Below are positions 52,901-61,574 of a DNA stretch of 64,000 bases, piece after piece. The DNA is taken from NCBI GenBank assembly GCA_964506465.1, contig CAZDLM010000004.1:35462-99461 (forward strand). The letters run 5' to 3'. The notes beneath the pieces are model-generated. The model was not told where the DNA came from. It made no database searches and saw only the letters and a program-made list of their open reading frames with translations. The position numbers and the translations under genes are program-made. Position 1 is the first letter of the stretch; each line of letters opens with the position of its first letter. The DNA is from UBA6109 sp964506465 (GTDB lineage: Bacteria > Desulfobacterota > Syntrophia > Syntrophales > UBA6109).

Positions 52901-53659
52901 GGGAACATTCACGACGCTCGCACCCGTCTTGAGGGGCGTCGAATCGAGGGCCGGCGTAATCCACTGGTGGGGTGTGCCGTCACTGATCCAGGGGGTCCTG
53001 CCGCCGTGGAGATGCAGGTCGGCGCGGTTTTCCGTGAAGCACAGCGAAGGCGTCNNNNNNNNNNCCTCGTTGGGTTTACTCGCGCATATGACGTTGTCGG
53101 GTTGGGTCCGCGCTGCGTCTGGCCCCGGCCCCGCCCCCATGATCGTCGTGTCGACGGGGAGGAAGAGCTTGCCGGCGGCGTTCGCGGGCAGTTTGTTGAT
53201 GAACTTGATCCGCACCGGCCGGTCCTTCGCGGCCACGATCACGGGACCCAGATAGCGGATGGCCGCAGGGGTAACCGTGTTGGCGGTGCCTCCCGCATTC
53301 GTGCCGTTATTGACCTGCACGTATCCGCGGAGGCGCGTCGCCGGCATCTCCGAATGCATGACCTCGCTGAATTCCTGGAGTTCGATCTCGTAGTAATCGG
53401 ATCCGGGATACGTCAGCTTGTCCGGCACGCCCAGCGGGATCGATTTGGCCGGCGCCGCTCCGTCCGCCGGATTCCACAGTCCCGGCAAGGTGTCCTTGAA
53501 CTTCGTCAGCAGCGGGCTGTAGGCCCAGTTCGGGGTTGTGCCGAAGTAATCCGGCGTTTCTCCGGGTCCCGGCACTGCTTCCGCAACGCCCGCTCCCCAG
53601 GGGAGCATGGCCGCTGCGCACAATAGACCGATGCACAGCAGTAATTTAGGACTTCTCAT
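49973..53659 (-). CDS. large multicopper oxidase (OmpB/MofA type) with seven C-terminal propeller-like repeats
   Basis: This exported 1228-residue protein (with a 10-base assembly gap at 53055-53064 near residue 198) has a signal peptide and all four copper motifs of multicopper oxidases: LHLHGG (His216, His218), FYHDHAWG (His305, His307), and near the end of the oxidase part HPVHFHLFD and HCHILSHEENDMM. The start YFGTTPNWAYSPLLTKF fits the large OmpB/MofA group, linked to extracellular Fe(III)/Mn oxides. The last ~243 residues are seven repeats of 35 residues (LYGDFGTGGVWKWDG pattern), like a tectonin-type propeller. I have not seen this fusion described. Confidence 0.9.
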   Translation of the reverse strand: MRSPKLLLCIGLLCAAAMLPWGAGVAEAVPGPGETPDYFGTTPNWAYSPLLTKFKDTLPGLWNPADGAAPAKSIPLGVPDKLTYPGSDYYEIELQEFSEVMHSEMPATRLRGYVQVNNGTNAGGTANTVTPAAIRYLGPVIVAAKDRPVRIKFINKLPANAAGKLFLPVDTTIMGAGPGPDAARTQPDNVICASKPNEXXXXTPSLCFTENRADLHLHGGRTPWISDGTPHQWITPALDSTPLKTGASVVNVPDMWFDSTNNYATIPSCAGLLSCSAPGATNDPGPGAQTYYYTNQQSARLLFYHDHAWGITRLNVYAGMAAGYLITDAKEEALITAGTIPGSAMPAVYRYGIPLVIQDKTFVDAATIIGATGTDPTWNWGTGPRNATTGQITAAVTGDLWWPHVYMPAQNPYNPDFSGVNPMGRWVYGPWFWPPTTVCGSTPDAVKPLCIEYGVVPNPLYGTDPAQPPEMPGTPNPSWGAEAFMDTPVVNGVAYPTVTVQPQQYRFRILNAAHDRFFNLQLYRAVNKTGYTNPTVPPFNFTGTPADLTEVAMVPAAPTAGFPAMWPQDGREGGAPDPSTRGPAMIQIGNEGGFLPKPLLLPNQPVNWNVDPTLFTAGIVLQQNEGGGTLMLGPAERADVIVDFSKFAGHTLILYNDAPAPWPALDPHYDYYTGDPDRRAEMGGAYSTLPGQGPNTRTLMQIVVAAGGDSSAPVDDYSPTTLTNLQTAFAGPTGVFATSQDPIVVGQTAYDSAYGTTFPAVWPEWGVSRISDNSIQFKSVTGESKTVGMKAKAIQDEMGEVFDDYGRMSAKLGLEVPFTNAAINNFNLQNFVDPSTEIVHPGEIQIWKITHNGVDTHPVHFHLFDVQVLNRVGWDGFIYLPDDNELGWKETVRISPLEDTIVALRPILPKVPFPLPHSVRPLNPAMPLGSTIGFSSINPETGEALIPPTSNVMTNFGHEYVWHCHILSHEENDMMRPMVLNADSLLYTVNAGDGVWQWSLGNWSQLTTNVPQMITPQGKVLYGTFAGTGVWKLDGGTWTQVAPNNPEAMAATDSALYGDFGTGGVWKWDGLTWSQVTPNNPEAMAAAGSVLYGDFGTGGIWKYDGAAWSFVTASNPEAMAASGTMLYGDFGTGGLWAWDGTTWTQATANNVVRMTAAGRLLYAVFGADGVWKWDGTTWTNINPNSAEIMAAAGLIFYGDFGTAGIWRYDGTNWSQLTATDPAMMASAF
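49976..50704 (-). repeat. seven tandem 105-base coding repeats in the multicopper oxidase
   Basis: Each unit encodes about 35 residues with the shape L/F-Y-G-D-F-G-T-G-G-(V/I/L)-W-x-x-D-G-x-x-W-(S/T)-x-(V/T/L)-x-x-(N)-x-E-A-M-A-A. The first and last copies are most divergent; the inner four share clear DNA identity. Confidence 0.85.
53055..53064. other. assembly gap (10 N) inside multicopper oxidase gene
   Basis: Ten undetermined bases interrupt the gene. The frame continues correctly on both sides, so only about three residues are hidden. Confidence 0.98.
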
Positions 53660-53933
53660 CTCGAAAACCTCCTTTTGTTGTTGAAACTCCGTATGCTTAT
53701 TCCCACTATGAATATTTCTGTTTCTCCCGACTGTCGCGACGCTCGGGCGTGAAGTCGCAGCGTCGGCTATTCTGTATCAGCGGCGGCGGGGGAAACACTA
53801 TCGGGCAGAAACTGAATTTCGGCTGTAAAAAGGCTTATTTCTGCGTCCCGATATGGATTGCGTCTTCCCGGCCGTCCTGCACCTCGGCTTCCTGTTCAGC
53901 CAATAACGCACTTCGTCCTCAGGGTTCGCTGCG

Positions 53934-54449
53934 TCATTGGAAAGTCGCCACGAGGCCGCGCGCCCCGAAAGTCTCGTCGAGTCCGACCTTCCACGCGCCG
54001 CCTTCCTTGAACATCTGCAGAACGGCGGGCCGTTCCGATTTCCTGTAGAGGATGAAGATTTCCACTTTGTCCTTCCCGAACTCACCGATGGTCCATTGGC
54101 TCTCTTCAAGAACCATGTCCGGTCTGAACGCGAGGAGATATCCGTCCCAGTAAGCCTTCGCGATGTCGCCTCCCGCTGCGAGGTCCACTTCGATCGCGTC
54201 TTCGGCAAGTGCGCTTCCAGCTCTCTTCGATTGTCCATGGACCGCTTCCACAATCGATCTCTTTGTCTTCTTCGTGAGACAATTCCAGATATCGGAGTAC
54301 TGCCTTGCCTTCTGGGCCTTGAACATGGTTTCGGCGCAGGCGAGGACGTCGTCCATCTCTTTTTCCGATGGACCGGCGGCCCACGCCTGCGGCATCGCCT
54401 GCGAACAGGCGATGAAAAGGAGGATAAGGATGGCCTTCGTGAAGCTCAT
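53934..54449 (-). CDS. exported hypothetical protein
   Basis: The 171-residue protein has a signal peptide (FTKAILILLFIACSQAMP, cleavage near AWAAG) and no recognised domain. The mature part contains VLACAETMFKAQKARQYSD, IWNCLTKKTKRSIVEAV and DGYLLAFRPDMVLEESQW, and a C-terminal half with a strand-like pattern (VEIFILYRKSERPAVLQMF). ATG 54449 is favoured; a TTG at 54482, overlapping the stop of the Gly/Ala-rich gene, would add 11 residues. It is the last of a two-gene set after the Gly/Ala-rich gene. Confidence 0.65.
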   Translation of the reverse strand: MSFTKAILILLFIACSQAMPQAWAAGPSEKEMDDVLACAETMFKAQKARQYSDIWNCLTKKTKRSIVEAVHGQSKRAGSALAEDAIEVDLAAGGDIAKAYWDGYLLAFRPDMVLEESQWTIGEFGKDKVEIFILYRKSERPAVLQMFKEGGAWKVGLDETFGARGLVATFQ

Positions 54450-54478
54450 GTCGTTCCCTGCACCGTGACGCTTCAACT

Positions 54479-54865
54479 TCAATGGTGGACCGTTGCCGTC
54501 GCCCCGCCTCCGCCGCCCCCTGCTGCGGCGACAGCGGCGGCGGCCGCAGCCGCCACGGCCGCGCCGACGCCGATCGTTCCGGCGCCGATGCCCGCAACTG
54601 CGGCCGTACCGGCCGCGGCTCCCGCCGTAACTGCGGCCGCGGCGGCCGCGGCTCCCGCCGCACCCGCGCCTGCACCTGCTCCAGCGCCCGCTCCTGCACC
54701 GGCTCCTGCACCGGTCCCCGCACCTGCACCGCCTGAACCGGCTTCTGCGCCGGCGCCGGCGCCGGCCGCGGGTTCAGCCCCGAACCCCGCCGACGGCAAT
54801 GCTGCAATGAGGAAAAGGAATGCCGTCAGGATTCCTGCATATTGTCTGAATTTTCTCGCGTCCAT
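54479..54865 (-). CDS. exported Gly/Ala-rich low-complexity protein
   Basis: The 128-residue product has a signal peptide (FLFLIAALPSAGFG) and then consists almost wholly of Gly and Ala, with runs of the dipeptide Gly-Ala (about residues 45-70), a stretch of Ala (70-115) and a poly-Gly end before ATVHH. It resembles small Gly/Ala proteins near exopolysaccharide export loci, but the function is not known. It could form a silk-like fibre or matrix. GGAGG precedes the ATG at 54865. Confidence 0.6.
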   Translation of the reverse strand: MDARKFRQYAGILTAFLFLIAALPSAGFGAEPAAGAGAGAEAGSGGAGAGTGAGAGAGAGAGAGAGAGAAGAAAAAAAVTAGAAAGTAAVAGIGAGTIGVGAAVAAAAAAAVAAAGGGGGGATATVHH

Positions 54866-55207
54866 GGTGGATCCTCCTTTGACCCTTGCAAAACCGCTTC
54901 GCGCCCCGCGTAGAGGGGCGGCACTTTCATCGCAATGTGAAACGCAGATTTCACGCCCTCCATTCCCGAATACAGAATTCCCGGGGGATTCACCATCGGG
55001 GGCGTCCTGATTTGCGGCGCCGAAACTTCTGACGATTCCTCTCGAAAACCTCCGCCTGCCCTGGCGTTTCGGCGCGGTCCATTTAAGGGAGCGGATGAGT
55101 TGCGATGCGCGTTTCCGGACGGTCGAGAACGTGCCGACGGCGCGGAGTGAAAAAAAAGCCCTTCCATGCCGGAAGGGCTTTTCCTGAAACGACTGCGGTT
55201 GAAAGGG
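54866..55207. other. gene-free region with a terminator
   Basis: This holds the terminator at 55150-55183 and the upstream region of the Gly/Ala-rich gene. I see no gene. Short inverted repeats (for example GCCCCGC-TAGAG-GGGC near 54901-54920) lie near the start of that gene; the role is unknown. Confidence 0.5.
55150..55183 (-). terminator. intrinsic terminator of the exopolysaccharide operon
   Basis: An exact 10-base stem (AAGCCCTTCC at 55156-55165 with GGAAGGGCTT at 55171-55180) with a five-base loop is flanked by T/A tracts on both sides, so it could act on both strands. It lies right after the SLBB gene stop. Confidence 0.85.
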
Positions 55208-58200
55208 CTAGAACAACTTCAGGACCACCGCCGCCACGACCGCCGTATTCATGACGATCTGCGTGATGTCGCGGATCTCGCGCAGCCAGGCGACCCGGCC
55301 GAATTCCTCCGGGACGACGATCACGTCGCCGGGTTCGATGTCCTTGATCTCCTCTCCAAAAGCCGCGAGTTCCCACCGCGAACGGTTGTCGTTCCAGTTG
55401 ACGAAGCCCCGGGCGAGCCGCCGCGCGCTGCCGTCCGCCTTGAGAACGAAGGTCGAATCCTCGTCCGCGTAGCGGGCGTAACCGCCGGCCATGCCGATAT
55501 AGTCCTTGTAGGTGAAGCGGTCGAGATAGACGTAGCTGGCCTGGGCCATGACCGCGCCCATGACATTGACCACGTTTTGCCTCTGCGGGATGTGCAGGCG
55601 GTCGCCGTCCTCGAGCTCGATGTCGTATTCGCTGCCCTTCAGCAGACGGAGGTTCGCCAGGCGGATGGCCATTCGGCCCTGCGCCTTCAGGGCCCTCAGT
55701 GTCTCGATGAACTTCTGCTTCTGGGCCATTTCGACTTCCTTGGCCCGGATTTCCTCGGCGGAGAGAGCCGCCGAGACGGATGCCGACCCCTGGACGAGTA
55801 GTTCCTTTTCCAGCCGTCTCGTCATCTCCTCGAGCCCCTGCTGCTGGAGTTCGCGCACGCTCTGCCGCGTGAAGACCGCACCCCGCAAATAGGCGCCGGG
55901 CGCATAGCCGCCCGCCCGCTCGATCAGCGAGGAGAGCTTTTCCCCCTTATGAACCGCGTAGCGGCCCGGGAATTTCAGTTCGCCGGAAACAGTCACGAAT
56001 TTCATGGCGCCCCATTCGGGAATCCTCTTCACGAACAGGCGGTCGTAGGGAGACAGGACGACGTTTTCCGCCGGATCTCCCTCCAGGGCCTTCTTCAAAT
56101 GGATCACGCGCCGTTCCGTCTTCGACGTCTTCCGCCCCCTCTCGACGACGATCGACGAGATCTCCGCCTCTTCCACGTAGGCCGACTCCAGGATGTTCCC
56201 ACCCTTGAATACGAGGTCGCGGACCGTCATCCCGTCCGTGTACTGGTAGTTTCCAGGCTTCGCCACATCGCCGTCGACGGACACGTGTTTCTTGTAGGTC
56301 TGCTCCCAGACGGAATGGATGACGATCCTGTCCTGATCCTGCAGCTCCAGGTTGTGCCTGGAATCGTCCGCCATGGCGCGTTCCACATCGAAATAGAAGG
56401 TCTTGTAGTCGCGCTGCCTGTTCGTCCGGACGATTTCGCCCTTCTCCAGATAGGAGTCACTCGTCAGGCCCCCGGCCGAAAGGATCGCGTCCTTCACGCG
56501 CATGTTTCCGGCGAGGCTGATCGTGCAGGCGATCTTCATCTTGTTCTCGATGTCCCGCAGGCGCTCCGCAAGAGCGGGCCGTCCGCTGCGGTTCAGGTCC
56601 TCCCGAAGGACGCGTAGGGCGTCGGCAGGCGCCCGATCCTTTGTCCGGATGCCGTCGCCGATTTCACGCAGGGCGTTCGCCGGAGAAAAGGCACCCTGCT
56701 TGCGGAGATCGTCCTCCATGATCTTGATCTCGGCCGCAACCGCTCCGGTATCGACCCTCTTGCGGTCCGGCTTCGCCCCCTGCTCGGCGTTGCAGTCGCC
56801 GCGGATCTCCCCCTCGATGGAGATGACCGGCTTGTCGTTGAAGAACCAGCGGCTGAAGACGAATACCCGGTCCTCGCGCTTCAGCTCGATGTCGTTCGCA
56901 GGATCCCTCTCGAACAGGACCCGTCCGAGATTGACGGGGATCAGCACGGTTTCCCTCCCGGGCGGCTTGAGGCGCTTCACCAGGGCATAGTCCAGATAGG
57001 TCTCCTTCAGCAGATCTTCCGGACTCTTGACGAGATCGGACAGACGCATCCCGGGTTTCATCTCGTATTTTCCCGGCCGCTTGACGTTGCCGCTGAGATA
57101 GACCGCGTTGACGTTTACATCCACGATGGAGAAGATCTTGACGAGATCGGCATCCTGCAGCCGGACGCGCGAGGCCGTCTCCAGGGTCTTGTCGTTGATG
57201 TCGAGAACGACCTGGCGTTCGTTCTTCACGATCCGCTCCACCTGGATTTGCTGCGTGTCCGCCGTCGGGATGATGCCGCCGGCGAGGTCGAAGATGTATT
57301 CCAGGTCGTGGCGCTCCTTCAGCTCATAGATGGCGGGCCGCCGCACATTCCCCGCGACGCCCACCAGGGGACCCGTCACCGGAACGAAGACCACGTCGCC
57401 GGCCATCAGCGTGACGTCCTTGGATTTGTCGCCCTTCAGAAGGAGGTCATAGAGGTCGAAGGTCGTGACGAGTGCGCCCCTGCGCTTGAGCTGGACGCCC
57501 CGCATCGAGCCGATCTCCGTGGGTCCTCCGGCCATCAGCAAAGCATCCGTGATCGTGGCGAAGGAGCCGATGGTGTAGGAGCCGGGCCGCCGGACATCGC
57601 CGAGGACGAAAATCGGGATCGTCTTCAGCGATCCCATGGAGATGTCGACATTCGTCCCGACCACCTGCTCGGCCTGTTTGACGACCTGTTTCGACATGTC
57701 TTCGAAGGTCATTCCCGCGACGAAGAGGGGACCGATCTGCGGGATCGTGATCTTTCCGTCGCGGTCCACCGTGAGGCTGTACTGGGCGTTGATCCGCCCC
57801 CAGAGAAGCAGCTTGACCTCGTCTCCCGGCCCGATGACATATTTCAACGGAACGGGGACGTCCCTGCGGTCCGTCAGGAGGCGGACGGACGCGTCGCCGA
57901 AGAAATCGTAGCCGAACGGCTTGAGGTCGACCGAGATATCCTGGTAGTTCCCGATCTTCCTTGCCCGATCGAAAAGGGACCGCTCCCGCGGTTCCTCGAT
58001 CACGGTCCTCTTTTCAGGAAGCGCCTGCTGAGATTTCTCCGCTTCTCCCGTCCCGCCGATTCTTTCTTTCTGTTCCAGCATCTGTTTTCCCCGCGCCATT
58101 TCTTCCGGGCTCAGACCCTTGTATTCCGGCCGGGCCTTGATCGTCTCGAGGGCCTCCGGCGTGATCCATCCCCCGGTCTTTTTCAGTTCCGCCTCGCAGA

Positions 58201-58402
58201 CCGCGCGCTGATCGGCCGGCAGTTTTCGGCAGACATCGAGCGGCAGGGGCGCCGTTTGCTGAGCGGCCTCCGGGCCGAGCAGGGATTGTGCCGTGACGTT
58301 GGCCGCCGGCGTCTGGGCCTGCACCGGCGGCGCAAGAGTCATGAGGCAAGCCGTTGCGGATACCGCCAGGAATAGAATCAGGTTCTTTATTGTCCTCTTC
58401 AT
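55208..58402 (-). CDS. SLBB-domain polysaccharide export protein (Wza-like)
   Basis: The 1064-residue protein has a signal peptide (cleavage near VQAQ), a helical N-terminal part, a Poly_export domain (about residues 185-265: YVIGPGDEVKLLLWG, TVDRDGKITIPQIG) and several SLBB repeats to the end, plus a hydrophobic C-terminal tail (IVMNTAVVAAVVLKLF). It is about three times longer than Wza because it has many SLBB domains. It probably forms the outer-membrane path for the exopolysaccharide. Its ATG overlaps the wzz stop (ATGA). Confidence 0.92.
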   Translation of the reverse strand: MKRTIKNLILFLAVSATACLMTLAPPVQAQTPAANVTAQSLLGPEAAQQTAPLPLDVCRKLPADQRAVCEAELKKTGGWITPEALETIKARPEYKGLSPEEMARGKQMLEQKERIGGTGEAEKSQQALPEKRTVIEEPRERSLFDRARKIGNYQDISVDLKPFGYDFFGDASVRLLTDRRDVPVPLKYVIGPGDEVKLLLWGRINAQYSLTVDRDGKITIPQIGPLFVAGMTFEDMSKQVVKQAEQVVGTNVDISMGSLKTIPIFVLGDVRRPGSYTIGSFATITDALLMAGGPTEIGSMRGVQLKRRGALVTTFDLYDLLLKGDKSKDVTLMAGDVVFVPVTGPLVGVAGNVRRPAIYELKERHDLEYIFDLAGGIIPTADTQQIQVERIVKNERQVVLDINDKTLETASRVRLQDADLVKIFSIVDVNVNAVYLSGNVKRPGKYEMKPGMRLSDLVKSPEDLLKETYLDYALVKRLKPPGRETVLIPVNLGRVLFERDPANDIELKREDRVFVFSRWFFNDKPVISIEGEIRGDCNAEQGAKPDRKRVDTGAVAAEIKIMEDDLRKQGAFSPANALREIGDGIRTKDRAPADALRVLREDLNRSGRPALAERLRDIENKMKIACTISLAGNMRVKDAILSAGGLTSDSYLEKGEIVRTNRQRDYKTFYFDVERAMADDSRHNLELQDQDRIVIHSVWEQTYKKHVSVDGDVAKPGNYQYTDGMTVRDLVFKGGNILESAYVEEAEISSIVVERGRKTSKTERRVIHLKKALEGDPAENVVLSPYDRLFVKRIPEWGAMKFVTVSGELKFPGRYAVHKGEKLSSLIERAGGYAPGAYLRGAVFTRQSVRELQQQGLEEMTRRLEKELLVQGSASVSAALSAEEIRAKEVEMAQKQKFIETLRALKAQGRMAIRLANLRLLKGSEYDIELEDGDRLHIPQRQNVVNVMGAVMAQASYVYLDRFTYKDYIGMAGGYARYADEDSTFVLKADGSARRLARGFVNWNDNRSRWELAAFGEEIKDIEPGDVIVVPEEFGRVAWLREIRDITQIVMNTAVVAAVVLKLF

Positions 58403-59409
58403 ATGCAGACCTCCCGTCGCTGTGCTTGAGTTTTCTCGAGATATTCCCGGAAGAAGGCGATGAAGATTCCGATCAGCAGCGCAGCGACCAGAGATACCGC
58501 CGCCATCAGGATGCGCTTCGGCCGCACCGCTCTGTCCGGAGTCAAGGGTGGATCGATGACCTTGAAGGCGAAATTCTCCTTGACCTCCGCCATCATGGCC
58601 GTCTCGATCTGCTGGGCGATCATGTTGTAGGTCTTCTGTTTGATGATCGGGTCCGCCGTGCTGCCCAACTGTTCCTCCAGGTACTTGCGGTTCGTCGAGG
58701 CCACGCGTTTCGCCTCGCTGCTCATGTAGTTGGTCAGCGTGACAAGAAGGTGTTCCGCGATCTTGGCCGCCAGGGTCGGATCCGAGGAATCGGCGGAGAT
58801 CGTGATCGTGTTCTCCTTCGTGTCCTTTCGGATCGTGATCATGCGGTCGAGACGGCGAAGCGCCTCGCGGATGTCGGGCGCGCCGTCATCCGTCTTCAGG
58901 CCGCCCTCCGGCGAATCCGCCCGCCTCTGCTTGGTCCGGAGGGAAAACTCGTTCAGCGCCGTCAGGGTGAGACGAAAGCGGGGCTTCTTCCAGGTCCCCG
59001 TACCGGCATCCCATCTGTCCGGAAAGAGAGCGGGCATGAGATTGTACTGACGGATCACCTTTTCCCGGAGGATGTTGGATTTCAGAAGGCCCGATATCTC
59101 GGAGGCCGTCGCCGAGGAGGGCGTCGAGATGCCGGGCAGCCCTCCGAACTGCGACGCCAGAGCCGACAGGCCGGCGCCTGCAGACAGGCCGCTCTCCTTG
59201 GCGACCACGGGAACGATGACGGCCCTGGCTTGGTAGATGTTCGTCATGAAAAGCGACGCGACGACCGTCCCGGCCACCGCGGCAACCGTAATCGTCCCGA
59301 TCAACCTCCATCGCTTCCGGAGGACCCTCCAGAAATTCAGGATGCCGTTTCCCTCATCCGGTGCGCATCGGCAGGACGGCTCCGCATTCTCCAGCGTCCG
59401 CTCGTTCAT
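58399..59409 (-). CDS. Wzz-type chain-length determinant protein
   Basis: The 336-residue inner-membrane protein has two membrane helices (LIGTITVAAVAGTVVASLF near residue 40 and RILMAAVSLVAALLIGIFIAFF, shortened as ILMAAVSLVAALLIG, near residue 308) and a periplasmic domain between them with coiled coils. It has no kinase domain. Chain-length proteins of this type control polysaccharide length and couple to export. ATG 59409 is chosen because GGAGGGT lies seven bases upstream. Confidence 0.9.
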   Translation of the reverse strand: MNERTLENAEPSCRCAPDEGNGILNFWRVLRKRWRLIGTITVAAVAGTVVASLFMTNIYQARAVIVPVVAKESGLSAGAGLSALASQFGGLPGISTPSSATASEISGLLKSNILREKVIRQYNLMPALFPDRWDAGTGTWKKPRFRLTLTALNEFSLRTKQRRADSPEGGLKTDDGAPDIREALRRLDRMITIRKDTKENTITISADSSDPTLAAKIAEHLLVTLTNYMSSEAKRVASTNRKYLEEQLGSTADPIIKQKTYNMIAQQIETAMMAEVKENFAFKVIDPPLTPDRAVRPKRILMAAVSLVAALLIGIFIAFFREYLEKTQAQRREVCI

Positions 59410-59429
59410 CGTTGACCCTCCAAGATCGT

Positions 59430-61574
59430 TCATTGAATATTCCGCTTGTCTTTTTCCGTATAGACGTCGACATTCCGGCCGATGAAATCGAAGAGATTGT
59501 CGAAGTGACTGATGTCCTGCGCCACATCGCGCGTCCATGGAGCAACGCCGGTTCCGTACGAGGTTCTCGAGTCCTGACCCGTGAACAACCGCAGGGGGAT
59601 GCTGATGGCGATGCCTTTGTTGTGATATCCCGCGTTGTAGCTGTCCGGGAACATCGACGTGTCGGAGATGCTGTACCAGGCGGACAGGACGACGCCGTTG
59701 AAATTCCTGGAAACGGTCACGACCGTCCCCCGGTCCCCGGCGAGGAACTGGCCGTTCTTCAGATCGATGCTCATCTCCGCCTCGGGAATATTGAGCCGGA
59801 CATTGAAAAACCCCGTGACGTAACGATCCTTCCAGTCGTTCTCCTTCAGGCCGAAGGCGGAACCCGAATCCCTCTTCTTCAGAACGCTTCCGGACAGGCC
59901 CAGCAGGAAACGCCCGCCGCGAACCGGTTTTGCGGCTTCCCAGTCGAGCCCCGCGTACTGCTCCTCAAGATAGCCCGCGGCGACTCTCCCGTACGTGCCG
60001 CCCTCGAACTTCCGGATGTGGCTGAAGAGCAGCAGTCCCATGGCCACCTTCTGCTGCTGATAGGGGACGATGTCGGTCCGGACCGGCGTCGACGAAGGGG
60101 CGTTGGACGAGGACACGGTATTGACGGGATAGCCGAGGAGCCCCGCTGCGAAGGTGGAACCCGCCCAAGGCGTGAAGAGAAGGTTTGCGGCAAGCCCGAG
60201 CTTGTAGTTGACGAAGCCCGACGGGTCGTTCAGGAACACCTTGAAATCCGGCTTCAAGACGTAGTCGAAATAGCGCCAGTACTCCTTCGGCACATCCGGC
60301 GTCTTCCAGGCGTCCGTCCTGATCTCGGAGACGTACAGGAACTCGTTGACGTTGAAGCGCTCGCCGAAGAAGGCGTCCAGGTCCTCAGCGGCCGTCGCCA
60401 GTTCCACGACCGGAACCCCGTTTTGCGTAACGGTCAGGGTAACCGTCCGGATCTCCCGCCGCCCCGTCTGCACGAGAATCCCATGGACCGTCCGCAATGC
60501 GACCCCGACCGCCTTCATATTGTAGAAATACTTGCTGTTCGCCGCTTCGATCCACAGGTGATCCCCGTCCCGCTGGATCCCGATATGGGTGAAGCCGGAC
60601 TCGTTCAGCGCCCTGGCGATCCGCTTTTCCATAGACAGGGTGCGCAGGTCCGGTTTCTCCCGGTAGGGGTGATCGTAGATGGGGACCATGGGTTTGCCCA
60701 GATCGAAAGCCACGGAAACATTGAACCCCACCTGGTTGCCCCTCTGGTACGTCAGGTCGAACTCCAGCCACTCCCAGGGCCGCAATCGCATCCCCCAGTT
60801 CAATCGGGACGCGGCCGGCCCCTGAAAATATCGCGATTGGGCGGGGTCGGACGTCATCTTCTCATACTCGATCGGGCTGTATTCGGCCGTCAGCATGAGC
60901 CAGTCCGAGACCTCGAACTGGATGCCGCCGAAAAAATGCCCGTCCCTTGCCCAGGTGGAAGTGTCCGTGATCATTTCCATCTTGAATTGTTCGCCCGCCA
61001 CCGGGAGAGGCGCGCTCCCGTAGCGGCCGTTGCCGAAGCCGATCGTGAAATCGAAGGGATAGATCTGTTTGCTGGCGACAATGTACTGCGAGGCGTAGAG
61101 ACGCGTTCCATGGGGATCCATGAGCCCCAGGGCGACTGCGGGCCGCCACTTCCCCTCGGGAAGAAACTGCCATTTCAGATCGACGGCCTTGTCCTTGTAG
61201 TTTCCGTAGTCCGGCAGACCCGGGGCCGGGACGTCGATGATCTCCGATATCCGCCCGTCGATCTCCAGGCCCGGCAGGATCGTGATCGCCCCGTAATAGT
61301 ACCGGTAGGGATGCGCCTGCGCGGCGCCGACCCGGAACCGGCCTTCCCGCAGAATGCGCGCCGACGGGGTCTCGATCAGCCCCGTTCCCCCCCAGTTCGC
61401 CGGACCCGTGAACGGAGCGTCCGCCGCGGATGCCGTCCTCCCCCCCTGCAGAGTGAAGAACAGAACCAGCAGGATCAGCAAACGGCGGACGGCGGCTCTC
61501 CCGGAGAGCGCCCTGCCCGGCTTGCCCGCAGGCATCTGACCGTCCTTGTCTGCGATGGGAAACGACCTCGTCAC
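59430..61574 (-). CDS. YjbH-domain exopolysaccharide protein
   Basis: The 714-residue exported protein has the YjbH layout: a signal-like hydrophobic segment (RLLILLVLFFTLQGG, about 32-46), then WGGTGLIETPSAR (start of the YjbH domain), and a long beta-rich body probably forming an outer-membrane barrel, with many aromatic residues. YjbH in E. coli belongs to the yjbEFGH exopolysaccharide operon. A GTG at 61574 overlaps the stop of the next gene (GTGA); an ATG at residue 14 is an alternative start. Confidence 0.88.
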   Translation of the reverse strand: MTRSFPIADKDGQMPAGKPGRALSGRAAVRRLLILLVLFFTLQGGRTASAADAPFTGPANWGGTGLIETPSARILREGRFRVGAAQAHPYRYYYGAITILPGLEIDGRISEIIDVPAPGLPDYGNYKDKAVDLKWQFLPEGKWRPAVALGLMDPHGTRLYASQYIVASKQIYPFDFTIGFGNGRYGSAPLPVAGEQFKMEMITDTSTWARDGHFFGGIQFEVSDWLMLTAEYSPIEYEKMTSDPAQSRYFQGPAASRLNWGMRLRPWEWLEFDLTYQRGNQVGFNVSVAFDLGKPMVPIYDHPYREKPDLRTLSMEKRIARALNESGFTHIGIQRDGDHLWIEAANSKYFYNMKAVGVALRTVHGILVQTGRREIRTVTLTVTQNGVPVVELATAAEDLDAFFGERFNVNEFLYVSEIRTDAWKTPDVPKEYWRYFDYVLKPDFKVFLNDPSGFVNYKLGLAANLLFTPWAGSTFAAGLLGYPVNTVSSSNAPSSTPVRTDIVPYQQQKVAMGLLLFSHIRKFEGGTYGRVAAGYLEEQYAGLDWEAAKPVRGGRFLLGLSGSVLKKRDSGSAFGLKENDWKDRYVTGFFNVRLNIPEAEMSIDLKNGQFLAGDRGTVVTVSRNFNGVVLSAWYSISDTSMFPDSYNAGYHNKGIAISIPLRLFTGQDSRTSYGTGVAPWTRDVAQDISHFDNLFDFIGRNVDVYTEKDKRNIQ

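Noticed and set aside
53660..54865. Cyclic di-GMP riboswitch upstream of the multicopper oxidase or the Gly/Ala-rich gene
   Set aside because: I looked for the conserved GEMM pieces on the minus strand and did not find them.
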